The notes: generated by a model not told the origin, from the letters alone. Shown: positions 49,842 to 58,213, numbered from the stretch's first letter. The stretch: DNA of 64,000 bases from Candidatus Dormiibacterota bacterium (GCA_003139695.1 PLJM01000012.1:124001-188000), one strand, 5' to 3'. Program-made: numbers and translations.

Positions 49842-50668
49842 GGGTAGATTTCCAGGAGGTGCGCCAGCAGCCGCCGAAGCTCGGGCCGCGCGACCACCAT
49901 ATCGACCTGTCCACGACCCAGCTGGAAGTCGGCGCTTTGGAAACCGGGAGGCAGGTCCGCGTATGTGGCCTGCTTGATCACGCGCGGGCCCGTGAAGCCG
50001 ATGGCGGCGCCTGGTTCCGCGATGTTGATGTCGCCGAGCAAAGCCAACGAGGCCGCGGTGCCGCCAAAGGTCGGGTCGGTGAGGACCGAGAAAAAGGGGA
50101 CACCAGCCACGTCGAGGCGCCCGACCGCGGCGTTGACCTTGGCCATCTGCATCAGCGCCAGCACCCCTTCTTGCATGCGAGCGCCGCCGGAGGCGGCGAC
50201 CAGCAGGTACGGCAATCCCGAGGCGGCTGCCTGCTCCATGCCGCGTGCCAGTCGCTCGCCGGCCACGATCGAAAGGGTGCCGCCGACGAAGCGGAAATCA
50301 AACGTTGCGAGCCAGATCTCACGGCCGCCCAGGCTGCAGGTTCCGGTCCGCACTGCCTCGTTCAAGCCCTCGTCGCGAAGCTGCTCGAGCGTTTCCTGGT
50401 ACGGCTTTGGCACCTTCCAGTTGAGAAGGTCGTGGGAGCGCACGTCTCCGTAGCGCTCCTTCCATGTGCCGCGGTCGGCGATCAAGGCGATCCAGGCGTC
50501 GGCCCCCATCCGGAAATGGTGTCCGCACAACGTGCACACGTACGTGTGTCGCCGAAGCTCCTCGTGGTCGAGGCCCACCCCGCAGCCGGGACAGTTGGTA
50601 GGCAACGCGATTGGTGGCAGCTTGCCACCTGAGATCCGAACGTCGCCAGGCTTCTTGGCCGCGACCAT
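49838..50668 (-). CDS. accD: Acetyl-CoA carboxylase carboxyltransferase subunit beta
   Basis: 276 aa from the ATG at 50668, which shares its A with the fabG stop (TAATG). The N-terminal zinc finger has four Cys (CPGCG ... CTLCGHHFR). The carboxyltransferase core shows VGGTLSIVAGERLARGMEQA, SGGARMQEGVLALMQMAKV and FGGTAASLALLGDINIAEPGA. The upstream 22-residue extension is probably not translated. Partner of AccA in malonyl-CoA synthesis. Confidence 0.95.
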   Translation of the reverse strand: MVAAKKPGDVRISGGKLPPIALPTNCPGCGVGLDHEELRRHTYVCTLCGHHFRMGADAWIALIADRGTWKERYGDVRSHDLLNWKVPKPYQETLEQLRDEGLNEAVRTGTCSLGGREIWLATFDFRFVGGTLSIVAGERLARGMEQAAASGLPYLLVAASGGARMQEGVLALMQMAKVNAAVGRLDVAGVPFFSVLTDPTFGGTAASLALLGDINIAEPGAAIGFTGPRVIKQATYADLPPGFQSADFQLGRGQVDMVVARPELRRLLAHLLEIYP

Positions 50669-51396
50669 TACAAGGAGAGGCCTCCGTCGACCGCGATCAC
50701 CTGTCCCGTTATGAAGCCCGCGCGGTCCGAGCACAGGAAAGCGACCATTGCCGCGATGTCGTCAGCGGTTCCCTCCCGCTTGATCGGAGTCGCCTTCACG
50801 AGCTCTTGGACCATTACGTCAGTGAGCGAGCCCGAGGTGAGCTCCGTTCGCACGTAACCCGGGGCAACTGCATTGCAGGTGATGTTGCGCGAACCATACT
50901 CGCGCGCCACCGATTTCGTGAAGCCGATGAGCCCGGCTTTGGCGGCCGCGTAGTTCGACTGGCCGGCATTCCCCGTCAGGCCGACGATCGAGGAGATGTT
51001 GACGATGCGGCCCCAGCGCGCACGCATCATGCCCGACATGATGGCGGCCCGGGTGGTCGCGAAAGCCGACATCAGGTCGGTGCGTATCAGCTCCTCCCAA
51101 TCGGCCGGCGCCATCTGGATCAGCAGCTTGTCGCGCACAGCTCCCGCGTTGTTGACGAGGATGTCAACGCGTCCGATTGCCTTGACCATCGCCTCCACCT
51201 GAGCCGGGTCGCCGACGTCCGCCTTGTGAGCGGTCCCGCCGGGCAGCGCGGCCGCGGTCTCTTCGGCAGCCGCTTTGTCGGATCTGTAGTTCACCGCTAC
51301 CTTCGCGCCCATAGCGCCGAGCGCCAGGCTGATGGCACGGCCGATGCCCTTGCCGCCGCCCGTCACCAGCGCGACCTTACCTTCTAGTTCGCTCAT
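50668..51396 (-). CDS. fabG: 3-oxoacyl-ACP reductase
   Basis: 242 aa SDR enzyme. The cofactor motif is VALVTGGGKGIGRAISLAL, with NAG at DILVNNAGAVRDK, and the catalytic Ser-Tyr-Lys in NISSIVGLTGNAGQSNYAAAK. It performs the NADPH reduction of 3-ketoacyl-ACP. It is within the FAS II operon between fabD (ATGA overlap) and accD (TAATG overlap), which supports FabG over other SDR functions. Confidence 0.94.
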   Translation of the reverse strand: MSELEGKVALVTGGGKGIGRAISLALGAMGAKVAVNYRSDKAAAEETAAALPGGTAHKADVGDPAQVEAMVKAIGRVDILVNNAGAVRDKLLIQMAPADWEELIRTDLMSAFATTRAAIMSGMMRARWGRIVNISSIVGLTGNAGQSNYAAAKAGLIGFTKSVAREYGSRNITCNAVAPGYVRTELTSGSLTDVMVQELVKATPIKREGTADDIAAMVAFLCSDRAGFITGQVIAVDGGLSL

Positions 51397-52340
51397 GCGG
51401 GCACTGGGTCCGCGAAGTCGATAAACAGCTCCTCCGCGTTCCAGGTGTCGACGCCGGGAATGTGCTTTGCGGCAAGGCTTGCAAGCACGCGCCCAGGCCC
51501 GAGCTCGACCACGGTCCGCACCTCCATCGTGCGCATCGAGACCATGGTGCGCGCCCAGTCGACCTGGCGCAGCATTTGATGCCGGAGCTCTTCCTGCAGG
51601 CTGGCGACAGTGCGCATCGCCTCGCCTGTCGCGTTGGCGAGGATTGGAATCGACGGAGTCTTGAGCGGAAGCTTGTCAACCACCTTGCGGAAAGCAGCCG
51701 CGGCCTTCGCCATCAGCGGCGTGTGCGCAGGTAGCGGGATCGTGAGGATAAGCGCTCGGCGCGCCCCGGCAGCAAGCGCTAGCTTCTCAGCCTCCTGTAC
51801 TGCGGCGACCTCGCCCGAGAGCACGAACTGCACGTCGGCGTTGCGGTTGGCGACCCACAGTTGGCCTTTGGCGGAAGCCTGGGCGCGGACCGCCTCGACC
51901 TGCGCTTCGTCGAGATCGACGATCGCGATCATCCCGCCCGGTTGGTCGTGCGCGGCCTGGGCCATGATGCGCCCGCGCTCCTTCACCAGCAGCAGCGCGG
52001 TCTCCCACGGAATCGACCCGGCGGCAGCCAGCGCACCGATCTCGCCGAGGCTGTGGCCCGCCGTGACCTGGACGTTCTCGAGGCCGTAGCTCTCGCGCCA
52101 GACTTCATACGCCGCCCAGCAGACTGTCATCACGCACGGCTGGATGATGTCTGTGCGGTTGAGCTCCTCGACCGGACCCTCGAAGCACAGCCGGCGGATC
52201 GGCATCTCCAGGACCTCCTCGGCGCGCTCGAAGGCGCGGCGGGCCGCCGGGTACCTATCGTGCAGGTTCTTGCCCATCCCGGGCTTCTGCACGCCCTGGC
52301 CGGGAAACAGAAGCGCGATGGGACCTGCCAGATTAATCAA
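51393..52340 (-). CDS. fabD: Malonyl-CoA:ACP transacylase
   Basis: 315 aa from TTG at 52340. LLFPGQGVQKPGMGKNL opens the domain. The nucleophile Ser97 is in AGHSLGE and the catalytic His in PLPAHTPLM. It loads malonyl from CoA onto acyl carrier protein. A 134-bp gap with three stable hairpins separates it from fabH, the only large gap inside the FAS operon. A purine-rich AGGAAGGG precedes the start. Confidence 0.93.
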   Translation of the reverse strand: MINLAGPIALLFPGQGVQKPGMGKNLHDRYPAARRAFERAEEVLEMPIRRLCFEGPVEELNRTDIIQPCVMTVCWAAYEVWRESYGLENVQVTAGHSLGEIGALAAAGSIPWETALLLVKERGRIMAQAAHDQPGGMIAIVDLDEAQVEAVRAQASAKGQLWVANRNADVQFVLSGEVAAVQEAEKLALAAGARRALILTIPLPAHTPLMAKAAAAFRKVVDKLPLKTPSIPILANATGEAMRTVASLQEELRHQMLRQVDWARTMVSMRTMEVRTVVELGPGRVLASLAAKHIPGVDTWNAEELFIDFADPVPA

Positions 52341-52377
52341 AGCCCTTCCTTCAAGGGAGGAAGAGCAGGCCCGCTTG

Positions 52378-52466
52378 CCCGGCCGCTAGGCCGGGTCGGC
52401 TCACCTGCGGGGTCCCCGCGACGCAAGTCGCGGGGGCAGTGAGAGGGAACCGCAAGGTTCTCTCTC
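52378..52466. promoter_or_regulatory. Stack of three hairpins between fabH and fabD
   Basis: Three perfect or near-perfect stems with four-base loops: CCCGGCC-gcta-GGCCGGG (52378-52395), CCCCGCGAC-gcaa-GTCGCGGGG (52414-52435), and GAGAGGGAACC-gcaa-GGTTCTCTCTC (52441-52466, one G-T wobble). There is no T-run on either strand. It may be an attenuator, an RNase processing or stability island, or a remnant of dispersed repeats. Confidence 0.6.
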
Positions 52467-52474
52467 ATATTTCT

Positions 52475-53512
52475 TTACACCCACTTCATGAGAGTAGCGC
52501 CCCACGTCAGACCCGACCCGAACCCAGCCAGCAGGATGTGGTCGCCGGTCTTGACGCGGCCCTTGCGGATCGCTTCTTCGAGAGCGATCGGGATCGAGGC
52601 GCTCGACGTGTTGCCGTACTCGTCGATGTTGATCGCGACTTTCTCGAGCGGTAGTCCGATGCGGCGGGCGGCGGCGTCGATGATTCGGAAGTTGGCCTGA
52701 TGAGGAACCCAGAGGTCGATATCCTCCATCGAGATTCCTGCCGTGTTGCAGACCTCGTTCGCCTGGCGGATGAAGATGTCGACGGCGAACTTGAAGACGT
52801 CGGGACCCTCCATCTCGATGATGGGCCTCGGGTCTTTGGCTGCGTACGCGCCAAATTCTTTGTTGCCGGCCGTGACTTGCAGGTAGCCGCGGCCATCACT
52901 GCCAAGGCACCACGATAGGAAGCCTGCGCCGTCAGGCGCGGGTTTCACGACCGCGGCGCCGGCTCCGTCGCCGAAGATCACGGCAGTACCACGACTCGTG
53001 TAGTCCAGCATCCGAGACAGCACCTCGGCGCCGATGACGAGCACGTTGTCCGCCCGCTCGGTGGCGATGAACGAGTCTGCTGTCGCGAGCCCATACATGA
53101 AGCTGGAGCACGCGGCGAGCATGTCCCACGCCACGGCGCCCGGCGCATCCAGCTCGTCCTGGATGCGGCATGCGATCGACGGAAACGGACCGTCCGGCGT
53201 CGACGTGCCAACCAGGATCATGTCGAGATCGTTGGCGGTGATGCCGGCGGCATCCAGGGCCGCGCGAGCGGCTTTGGTCGCGAGCTGGAGCGTCATGGTC
53301 CCGGGCTCGGCGATGTGACGAGTCCTGATGCCAGTCCGGTCGGTGATCCACTGGTCAGACGTGTCAATCATTTTCTCGAGGTCGAAGTTCGTGATCACCT
53401 TTTCCGGCACGTAGACGCCCATGCCGGCGATCGCGCTATGCCGGCCTTTCGTCTTGAACGAGCGAAGCGGGACAGCCCCTGAACGCGTGCGGTACGCGGT
53501 CGTTATCGCCAT
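52475..53512 (-). CDS. fabH: 3-oxoacyl-ACP synthase III
   Basis: 345 aa, with ~25 residues before the usual start of the fold (SAIAGMGVYVPEKVITN). The catalytic Cys135 is in DMLAACSSFMYGL, the His in VPHQANFRIIDAAARR, and the Asn in NIDEYGNTSSASIPIAL. It starts fatty-acid chains by condensing a short acyl-CoA with malonyl-ACP. Six bases downstream of acpP. Confidence 0.95.
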   Translation of the reverse strand: MAITTAYRTRSGAVPLRSFKTKGRHSAIAGMGVYVPEKVITNFDLEKMIDTSDQWITDRTGIRTRHIAEPGTMTLQLATKAARAALDAAGITANDLDMILVGTSTPDGPFPSIACRIQDELDAPGAVAWDMLAACSSFMYGLATADSFIATERADNVLVIGAEVLSRMLDYTSRGTAVIFGDGAGAAVVKPAPDGAGFLSWCLGSDGRGYLQVTAGNKEFGAYAAKDPRPIIEMEGPDVFKFAVDIFIRQANEVCNTAGISMEDIDLWVPHQANFRIIDAAARRIGLPLEKVAINIDEYGNTSSASIPIALEEAIRKGRVKTGDHILLAGFGSGLTWGATLMKWV

Positions 53513-53517
53513 GTCAT

Positions 53518-53775
53518 CTAGGCCTCCAGCCGTTCGGCGGTCTTCTGCTCCAGAAACTTCCAGAGGTCGCCGATGAGTTTCATCTTCTCGAGCTCTTCCT
53601 CGGAAAGCTCGACGTCGTACTTGTCCTCGACGGCGGCGATGAGCTCGACGAGGTCGAGCGAGTCGGCCGCGAGGTCCTTGGCAAAGCTCTTGTCGAGCTG
53701 CACCTTGTCGGTGTCGATACCGAGGATCTCAGCGGCGAGTTCCTGGAGCTCTTTGAAATCGAGTGGGGTTGCCAT
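53518..53775 (-). CDS. acpP: Acyl carrier protein
   Basis: 85 aa, acidic and helical. The phosphopantetheine attachment site is Ser39 in ADSLDLVELIAAVE. The rest, with EDKYDVELSEEELEKMKLIGDLWKF, is typical, and the C-terminus is slightly longer than in E. coli. It carries the growing acyl chain between the enzymes encoded around it. TTTCTCC (53779-53785) on the plus strand gives a GGAGAAA ribosome binding site. Confidence 0.96.
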   Translation of the reverse strand: MATPLDFKELQELAAEILGIDTDKVQLDKSFAKDLAADSLDLVELIAAVEDKYDVELSEEELEKMKLIGDLWKFLEQKTAERLEA

Positions 53776-53787
53776 ACGTACTTTCTC

Positions 53788-55056
53788 CTAGTTGGCCTCA
53801 GGGCCTTTGATCACGAGCGTCGCGTTGTGGCCGCCAAAGCCGAATGAGTTCGACACGGCCACCTTGATGTCCTTCTTGCGTGCCTTGTTGGGGATGTAGT
53901 CCAGGTCGCACTCCGGGTCAGGGTCGTCGAGGTTGATGGTCGGCGGCAGCAGCCCTCGGTCCAGCGCGAGCACACAAGCCGCGGCTTCGATTGCGCCCGC
54001 AGCGCCGAGCAAGTGGCCGTGCACCGACTTGGTCGAGCTGATTGCGAGCTTGTAGGCGTGGTCGCCGAAGACAGCCTTGATCGCCTTCGTCTCCGCGAGA
54101 TCTCCCAGCTTGGTCGAGGTTCCGTGCGCGTTGATGTATCCGACATCGGTCAACTCGACTCCGCTCTTCTCGAGCGCGCGACGCATGGCGCGAATCGCGC
54201 CCTTTCCCTCCGGCTGTGGCGCGGTGAAGTGGTACATGTCGGCGCTGGCGCCATACCCTGCGATCTCGGCGTAGATCCTCGCCCCGCGCTTCTTCGCGTG
54301 CTCCATCTCCTCGAGCACGAGCATCACCGAGCCCTCGCTCATGACGAAACCGTCGCGGCCGAGATCGAATGGGCGGCAAGCCTTCTCCGGCTCGTCGTTG
54401 CGTTCGCTGACTGCCTTGATCTGGCAGAAGGCGCCCATCGTGAGAGGCGTGATCGTGGCTTCGGAGCCTCCGGCGAGCATCGCGATGGCGTCACCGCGCT
54501 TGATGATCTCCGAGGCCTCTCCGATTCCATGAGAGCCGGAAGCGCACGCGCTGACAATTGCGTAGTTCGGCCCGCCCGCGTGACAGTGGATCGCCACGAT
54601 GCCGGCCGCCATGTCGGCGATCATCATCGGCACCGTGAACGGGCTGATGCGTTTCGGCCCTCGCTCCATGAGCTGCGTGTGGCTCTTCTCGATCTCCTCC
54701 ATGCCGCCGATGCCGGAGCTGACGATCACACCGACGTCGTCGGGATCCATTTCGGCCGGCTCGAGACCGGAGTCCGCCAACGCCTGCTTCGAGGCGCCCA
54801 GGGCGAACTGGCAGTAGCGCCCGATGTGGCGGGCGGTCTTCCTGTCCATGTAGTCCTCGGGATTGAAGCCCTTGACCTCTCCCGCGATCTTGGTGTCGAA
54901 GTTCGTGGTGTCGAAATGGGTGATCTGGCCGATGCCGGACACCCCTTCGACCATGTTCGACCACACCGTCTCAAGGTCGTTCCCGATCGGGGTGACGAAG
55001 CCCATGCCGGTCACGACGACGCGACGACCGTTGGCACCATTGGAATTGTTTGTCAC
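53788..55056 (-). CDS. fabF: 3-oxoacyl-ACP synthase II
   Basis: 422 aa from the GTG at 55056 (VTNNSNGANGRRVVVTG); an upstream ATG would add 25 unrelated residues. The catalytic Cys is in SACASGSHGIGEA, and the two His residues are in NAHGTSTKLGD and STKSVHGHLLGAAG. It elongates acyl chains with malonyl-ACP. It is the first gene of the operon after the regulator; the ~90 bp ahead of it contains a copy of the GGACACGAAGTC motif. Confidence 0.95.
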   Translation of the reverse strand: MTNNSNGANGRRVVVTGMGFVTPIGNDLETVWSNMVEGVSGIGQITHFDTTNFDTKIAGEVKGFNPEDYMDRKTARHIGRYCQFALGASKQALADSGLEPAEMDPDDVGVIVSSGIGGMEEIEKSHTQLMERGPKRISPFTVPMMIADMAAGIVAIHCHAGGPNYAIVSACASGSHGIGEASEIIKRGDAIAMLAGGSEATITPLTMGAFCQIKAVSERNDEPEKACRPFDLGRDGFVMSEGSVMLVLEEMEHAKKRGARIYAEIAGYGASADMYHFTAPQPEGKGAIRAMRRALEKSGVELTDVGYINAHGTSTKLGDLAETKAIKAVFGDHAYKLAISSTKSVHGHLLGAAGAIEAAACVLALDRGLLPPTINLDDPDPECDLDYIPNKARKKDIKVAVSNSFGFGGHNATLVIKGPEAN

Positions 55057-55122
55057 GACTCGAAGCTTACCGACGCCAGGGCCTATCCACATTGGCGCCT
55101 TGTGGGAAAACAAGGCCCATTG

Positions 55123-55139
55123 TTTGGACACGAAGTCCA
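55123..55139. promoter_or_regulatory. Candidate regulator site ahead of fabF
   Basis: TTTGGACACGAAGTCCA contains a 5-bp inverted repeat (TGGAC-5 nt-GTCCA). Its core GGACACGAAGTC recurs at 56451-56462 upstream of the regulator gene itself. It lies about 70-85 bp before the fabF start. Confidence 0.5.
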
Positions 55140-55148
55140 GTTTGAGCG

Positions 55149-56420
55149 CTAAAGCAGCTTGCGAAGATCCAAAGCAAGTTGCAAGCGAAGGCGACTGGCC
55201 GGCGTGTCCAGGTCGGCGCCGAGCAGCTCGCGCAGCTTGTCCAGGCGGTACAGCACTGTGTGACGGTGCAGCTTCAGCGCGGCTGCGGCGTCCTTCACCG
55301 AGCCTTGGGCTACGTATACCTGGAGCGTTTCGAGCAGCTGTTCGCGGTTGCGAGTCTTGGCCTCGAGCAGGGGTCCGAGGCTGTGCACGACGAAACGCTC
55401 GGCCAGTCGAGGGTTCTGCGCGAGGACGAGCTGTGGGATCAGCTCGTCGTGCCGGTGTGCCACCGCGTCGGGTCGGAGCTTGCGCCCGACCTCGAGCGCC
55501 TGCTGAGCTTCGAGGTACGAGCCTGCGATACCGCGCAAGCCGGCGTGGTATCCGCCGATGCCTGCGCGCACCCGTGCGCGCGCTGAGCCTGAGCGCTTGA
55601 CCGCCTCCTTCTGAAGGCTCATCACCAGCTGACCCGCGCCCTCAACGTCGCCAGCCGACTCGGCCGGCCACAGGATGACAAGCGTGGTGGGATCCGTGGC
55701 GTGGTAGATCGCTCCGCGGGGCAGCGGCAGGGACGCAGCCACCTCGGCGAGGCCCTCTCCTCCCTGCTCACCGTCGCGGCTCCCGATGATGAGCTTGCAG
55801 ACCGCCGCTACATAACCTGTCGGAGCAATCGGCATGTTCAGGGCGAGCGCTTGTTTCTGCAGCTCGAGCTCGGAGTCGAAGTTGTCGCTGATCAGTGCGT
55901 GGAACAGGCGGGCGCGGGCGCGGGTGCCGCGCTGCATGTGGTGCTCGCGTGCGTTCAGATAGGTCTTGGTGACCTCGGCCGCGACCTGGTCCAGAGCGCC
56001 AAAGACGTAGTTGGCGGTAAGCATGATCGCCTCGGGAGTCGCCTCCGGGTGACCGCGCCAGGCCGCGAGAATCGCGTCCCAAGCCACGCGCGCGGCGATG
56101 CGGTATGCGTTGAGGATCGGCTCGACGGATTGGCTGCTGCGAGCCTGCAGGATGCCCAGCTGGGCCACGCGTCGCAGCTCCTCGGCGGTGGCCGGGCGTG
56201 CCTCGCGCGCCGTGGCCAGGAACAGGTCGAGTCCGGCCTCGCACGCCTTGGCGATCGCGGACCGTTGAGGCGGCACGCCCGTGGAGCTGTCCCACCGCAC
56301 GAGCATCACCACGGCCCGGGCCATGTGACGCGCCATGCCGGCACGCCGCCGCTCCAGCTCTGCGACCAGTGCAGCAGGCAGCTGGGGCGGTGGCTTGGAC
56401 CGTGTGGCCATCCTCGCCAT
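55149..56420 (-). CDS. PucR/CdaR-type transcriptional regulator of fatty-acid synthesis (FasR-like)
   Basis: 423 aa. A helical N-terminal region (~1-160) is followed by a GGDEF-like middle (~170-310), and the protein ends with the PucR C-terminal helix-turn-helix: LLETLQVYVAQGSVKDAAAALKLH, then RHTVLYRLDKLRELLGADL. The gene lies directly upstream of fabF-acpP-fabH-fabD on the same strand. In Streptomyces coelicolor the activator FasR occupies the corresponding position before fabD-fabH-acpP-fabF, as I recall it. A TATAGT box seven bases before the ATG and an operator-like motif over the -35 region suggest leaderless, self-regulated expression. Confidence 0.82.
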   Translation of the reverse strand: MARMATRSKPPPQLPAALVAELERRRAGMARHMARAVVMLVRWDSSTGVPPQRSAIAKACEAGLDLFLATAREARPATAEELRRVAQLGILQARSSQSVEPILNAYRIAARVAWDAILAAWRGHPEATPEAIMLTANYVFGALDQVAAEVTKTYLNAREHHMQRGTRARARLFHALISDNFDSELELQKQALALNMPIAPTGYVAAVCKLIIGSRDGEQGGEGLAEVAASLPLPRGAIYHATDPTTLVILWPAESAGDVEGAGQLVMSLQKEAVKRSGSARARVRAGIGGYHAGLRGIAGSYLEAQQALEVGRKLRPDAVAHRHDELIPQLVLAQNPRLAERFVVHSLGPLLEAKTRNREQLLETLQVYVAQGSVKDAAAALKLHRHTVLYRLDKLRELLGADLDTPASRLRLQLALDLRKLL

Positions 56421-56427
56421 GCGACTG

Positions 56428-56462
56428 ACTATACGGTCGGGGGCGGTTTAGGACACGAAGTC
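56428..56462 (-). promoter_or_regulatory. Leaderless promoter of the FasR-like gene with overlapping motif
   Basis: Minus-strand TATAGT at 56428-56433 is seven bases from the ATG at 56420. Seventeen bases further upstream, where a -35 box belongs, lies GACTTCGTGTCC (the reverse complement of GGACACGAAGTC at 56451-56462). A protein bound there would affect polymerase binding directly. Confidence 0.5.
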
Positions 56463-56475
56463 GAAGGCTTGTGGG

Positions 56476-57213
56476 TCAGCTGTTCTTCTTGATGAAGGCC
56501 AGCATGCGATGCCAGGCATCATCACAGGCCTCTTTCCACTCCGCAAAGCCACGGTCGAAAAAGCTGTGGGGTGCGCCCTCGTAGATGTGCATCTCGTGCG
56601 CCACCTTGGCCTCGGTGAGCTTCTTGCCGAAGTCGATAAACGCTTCCTGAGGCGTGAAATCGGCGCCGGCGATGAGCAGTAGCAACGGCGCCTTCATCCT
56701 GGACATGAACGGCAGCGTCCTCTCGGGCCGGCCGTAAAAGCCGATGCAGCCATCGAGACCGTCGACCAGCGCCGACATGTTCCATGAGCTCGAGCCGCCA
56801 AAGCAGAAGCCCACTGTGAACGCGGCTTTAACAGCGCCGCCATCCCTCGATTTCAGGTGCGCCACCGCCGCAGCGACGTCCGCGCTGATGCCTTCGGGCG
56901 TGGTCTTCTCGACGTGAGGCATGAACTCGAACCCTTCGCCCCGATCGCCGATCCCGGCTGTGCGGCCGAAGTAGTCGATGGCAACGGCGTCGATGCCTGC
57001 CTCGGCGAAGCGCTGGGCCAGCTCCTTGTAGAACTGATGAAGGCCACGCACATCCGGCATGACCACCATGCCGGCGCCCGTTGGCGCCGCAGCGCGGGCG
57101 AAATACGCAGCGAACTTGTTTCCATCAGCGGCGGTGAGAACGAGGTCTCCTTGATCGGAGGCGGCGCCTCCGATCGGCGGCAGCGGCGGGCGGGCATCAT
57201 CTGGGTAACACAT
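56476..57213 (-). CDS. Dienelactone hydrolase family protein
   Basis: 245 aa alpha/beta hydrolase. The nucleophile elbow is GFCFGGSSSWN (Cys nucleophile, as in dienelactone hydrolases), the acid is in AGADFTPQEAF and the His in GAPHSFFDRGF. MVVMPDVRGLHQFYKELAQRFAEAG and AIDYFGRTAG are typical upstream blocks. It cleaves lactone or ester bonds of small molecules; no aromatic degradation genes are nearby to fix the substrate. Divergent from the DinB-like gene at 57245. Confidence 0.88.
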   Translation of the reverse strand: MCYPDDARPPLPPIGGAASDQGDLVLTAADGNKFAAYFARAAAPTGAGMVVMPDVRGLHQFYKELAQRFAEAGIDAVAIDYFGRTAGIGDRGEGFEFMPHVEKTTPEGISADVAAAVAHLKSRDGGAVKAAFTVGFCFGGSSSWNMSALVDGLDGCIGFYGRPERTLPFMSRMKAPLLLLIAGADFTPQEAFIDFGKKLTEAKVAHEMHIYEGAPHSFFDRGFAEWKEACDDAWHRMLAFIKKNS

Positions 57214-57244
57214 GGACCCGATTGTCTAATAGATTGGAGCCGTC

Positions 57245-57766
57245 ATGAAGAACGAGAGCACCGGGTTCACCGAGACCGACCTGCAGGGATTCCTCGACGA
57301 GATGATCGACCACGACCGGCTGGCACTCGCTGACCGCCTCCAGCGAGCATCAGATCGACTGGCGGAATATGCCCCCCTGGTGACAGCAGGACGCGGGCAG
57401 GAGAGTGCAATGTGGAGCGCCCACGAAGTGCTGGCGCACATCGTCGTGCTGTCGAAGTTTTACGGCGTCATCTTCCACAAAGTCTCGAGCGGCAAGATGA
57501 CTGAGCTCGACCTCCTCAACAATGTCGGCCTCCGCGACGCGATGGACGAGCAGATGGCGCAAATCGAGCCTGGCGAGTTGATTCGCATGGCCCTCGAAGA
57601 CCATGCTCGGACAATCAAAGGTCTTCGAGCTGCCGATGCCGCGTCGATGCGCCGGGTGGTAAAGGTGGATCGGGGAGAGACCATGACGGCCGAGGAGGTG
57701 GCACGGCTGCCGCTCATCAGCCACCTCGAGCTCCACATCGACCAGCTGATGCGGGCCCTGGCCTAG
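57245..57766 (+). CDS. DinB-like / mycothiol-dependent-isomerase-type helical bundle
   Basis: 173 aa, all-helical. Candidate metal ligands are His in MWSAHEVLAHIVVLSKFYG near residue 62 and SHLELHIDQLMRALA at the end, the HxxxH pattern of DinB-like proteins. It starts behind GGAGCC, with a TAGATT box nine bases upstream. Substrate unknown. Its stop shares bases with that of the convergent HIT gene (CTAG). Confidence 0.65.
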   Translation: MKNESTGFTETDLQGFLDEMIDHDRLALADRLQRASDRLAEYAPLVTAGRGQESAMWSAHEVLAHIVVLSKFYGVIFHKVSSGKMTELDLLNNVGLRDAMDEQMAQIEPGELIRMALEDHARTIKGLRAADAASMRRVVKVDRGETMTAEEVARLPLISHLELHIDQLMRALA

Positions 57767-58182
57767 AGGGCTCCTGCGCCTCCGTGCTTGCGGAGCTCCT
57801 GCCGCAGCGATTCGCCGGCCGCCTTCATCATCGCCGGGTCCGGGTTGGGATCCTGGTGGTCGAAGTCCAGGTCGTGCGGCCCACGAATCGGCACCACATG
57901 GAAGTGCACGTGCGGCACTTCCAGCCCGACGAGCATCAGCCCGATCTTGGCCGGCTTGAAGACAGCCACCTGCGCTTTGCCAATCGTCTGCGAAACGGAC
58001 GCCAGGTGCGCAAGAAGGTCGGGCTCGAGGTCGAGCCAATGGTCTGCTTCCGATCGCGGCACCACCAGGGTGTGCCCGGGTCGAAGCGGGCGATTGGACA
58101 GAAAAGCGACGCAGTCGTCGTCTTTCCAAACGAAATCGGCCGGCAGCTCGCCGTCGATGATCCGAGTGAATATGGTTGACAC
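57763..58182 (-). CDS. HIT family protein
   Basis: 139 aa. The histidine triad PHVHFHVVP is near residue 91. The N-terminus TIFTRIIDGELPADFVW and RPLRPGHTLVVPRSEADHW are standard for the HINT/Fhit-like branch. It hydrolyses nucleoside phosphoramidates or dinucleotides such as AMP-lysine or Ap4A. The start is GTG. It shares a 31-bp divergent intergenic region with the ABC ATPase gene, each with its own TANNNT box. Confidence 0.9.
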   Translation of the reverse strand: MSTIFTRIIDGELPADFVWKDDDCVAFLSNRPLRPGHTLVVPRSEADHWLDLEPDLLAHLASVSQTIGKAQVAVFKPAKIGLMLVGLEVPHVHFHVVPIRGPHDLDFDHQDPNPDPAMMKAAGESLRQELRKHGGAGAL

Positions 58183-58213
58183 TGGGACAAGCCTAAGTCG
58201 CTAGCCTTGCGGT
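58183..58213. promoter_or_regulatory. 31-bp divergent promoter region with two leaderless -10 boxes
   Basis: Minus-strand TAGGCT (58190-58195) is seven bases from the HIT GTG at 58182. Plus-strand TAGCCT (58202-58207) is six bases from the ABC GTG at 58214. There is no room for a leader or a ribosome binding site on either side. Confidence 0.5.
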
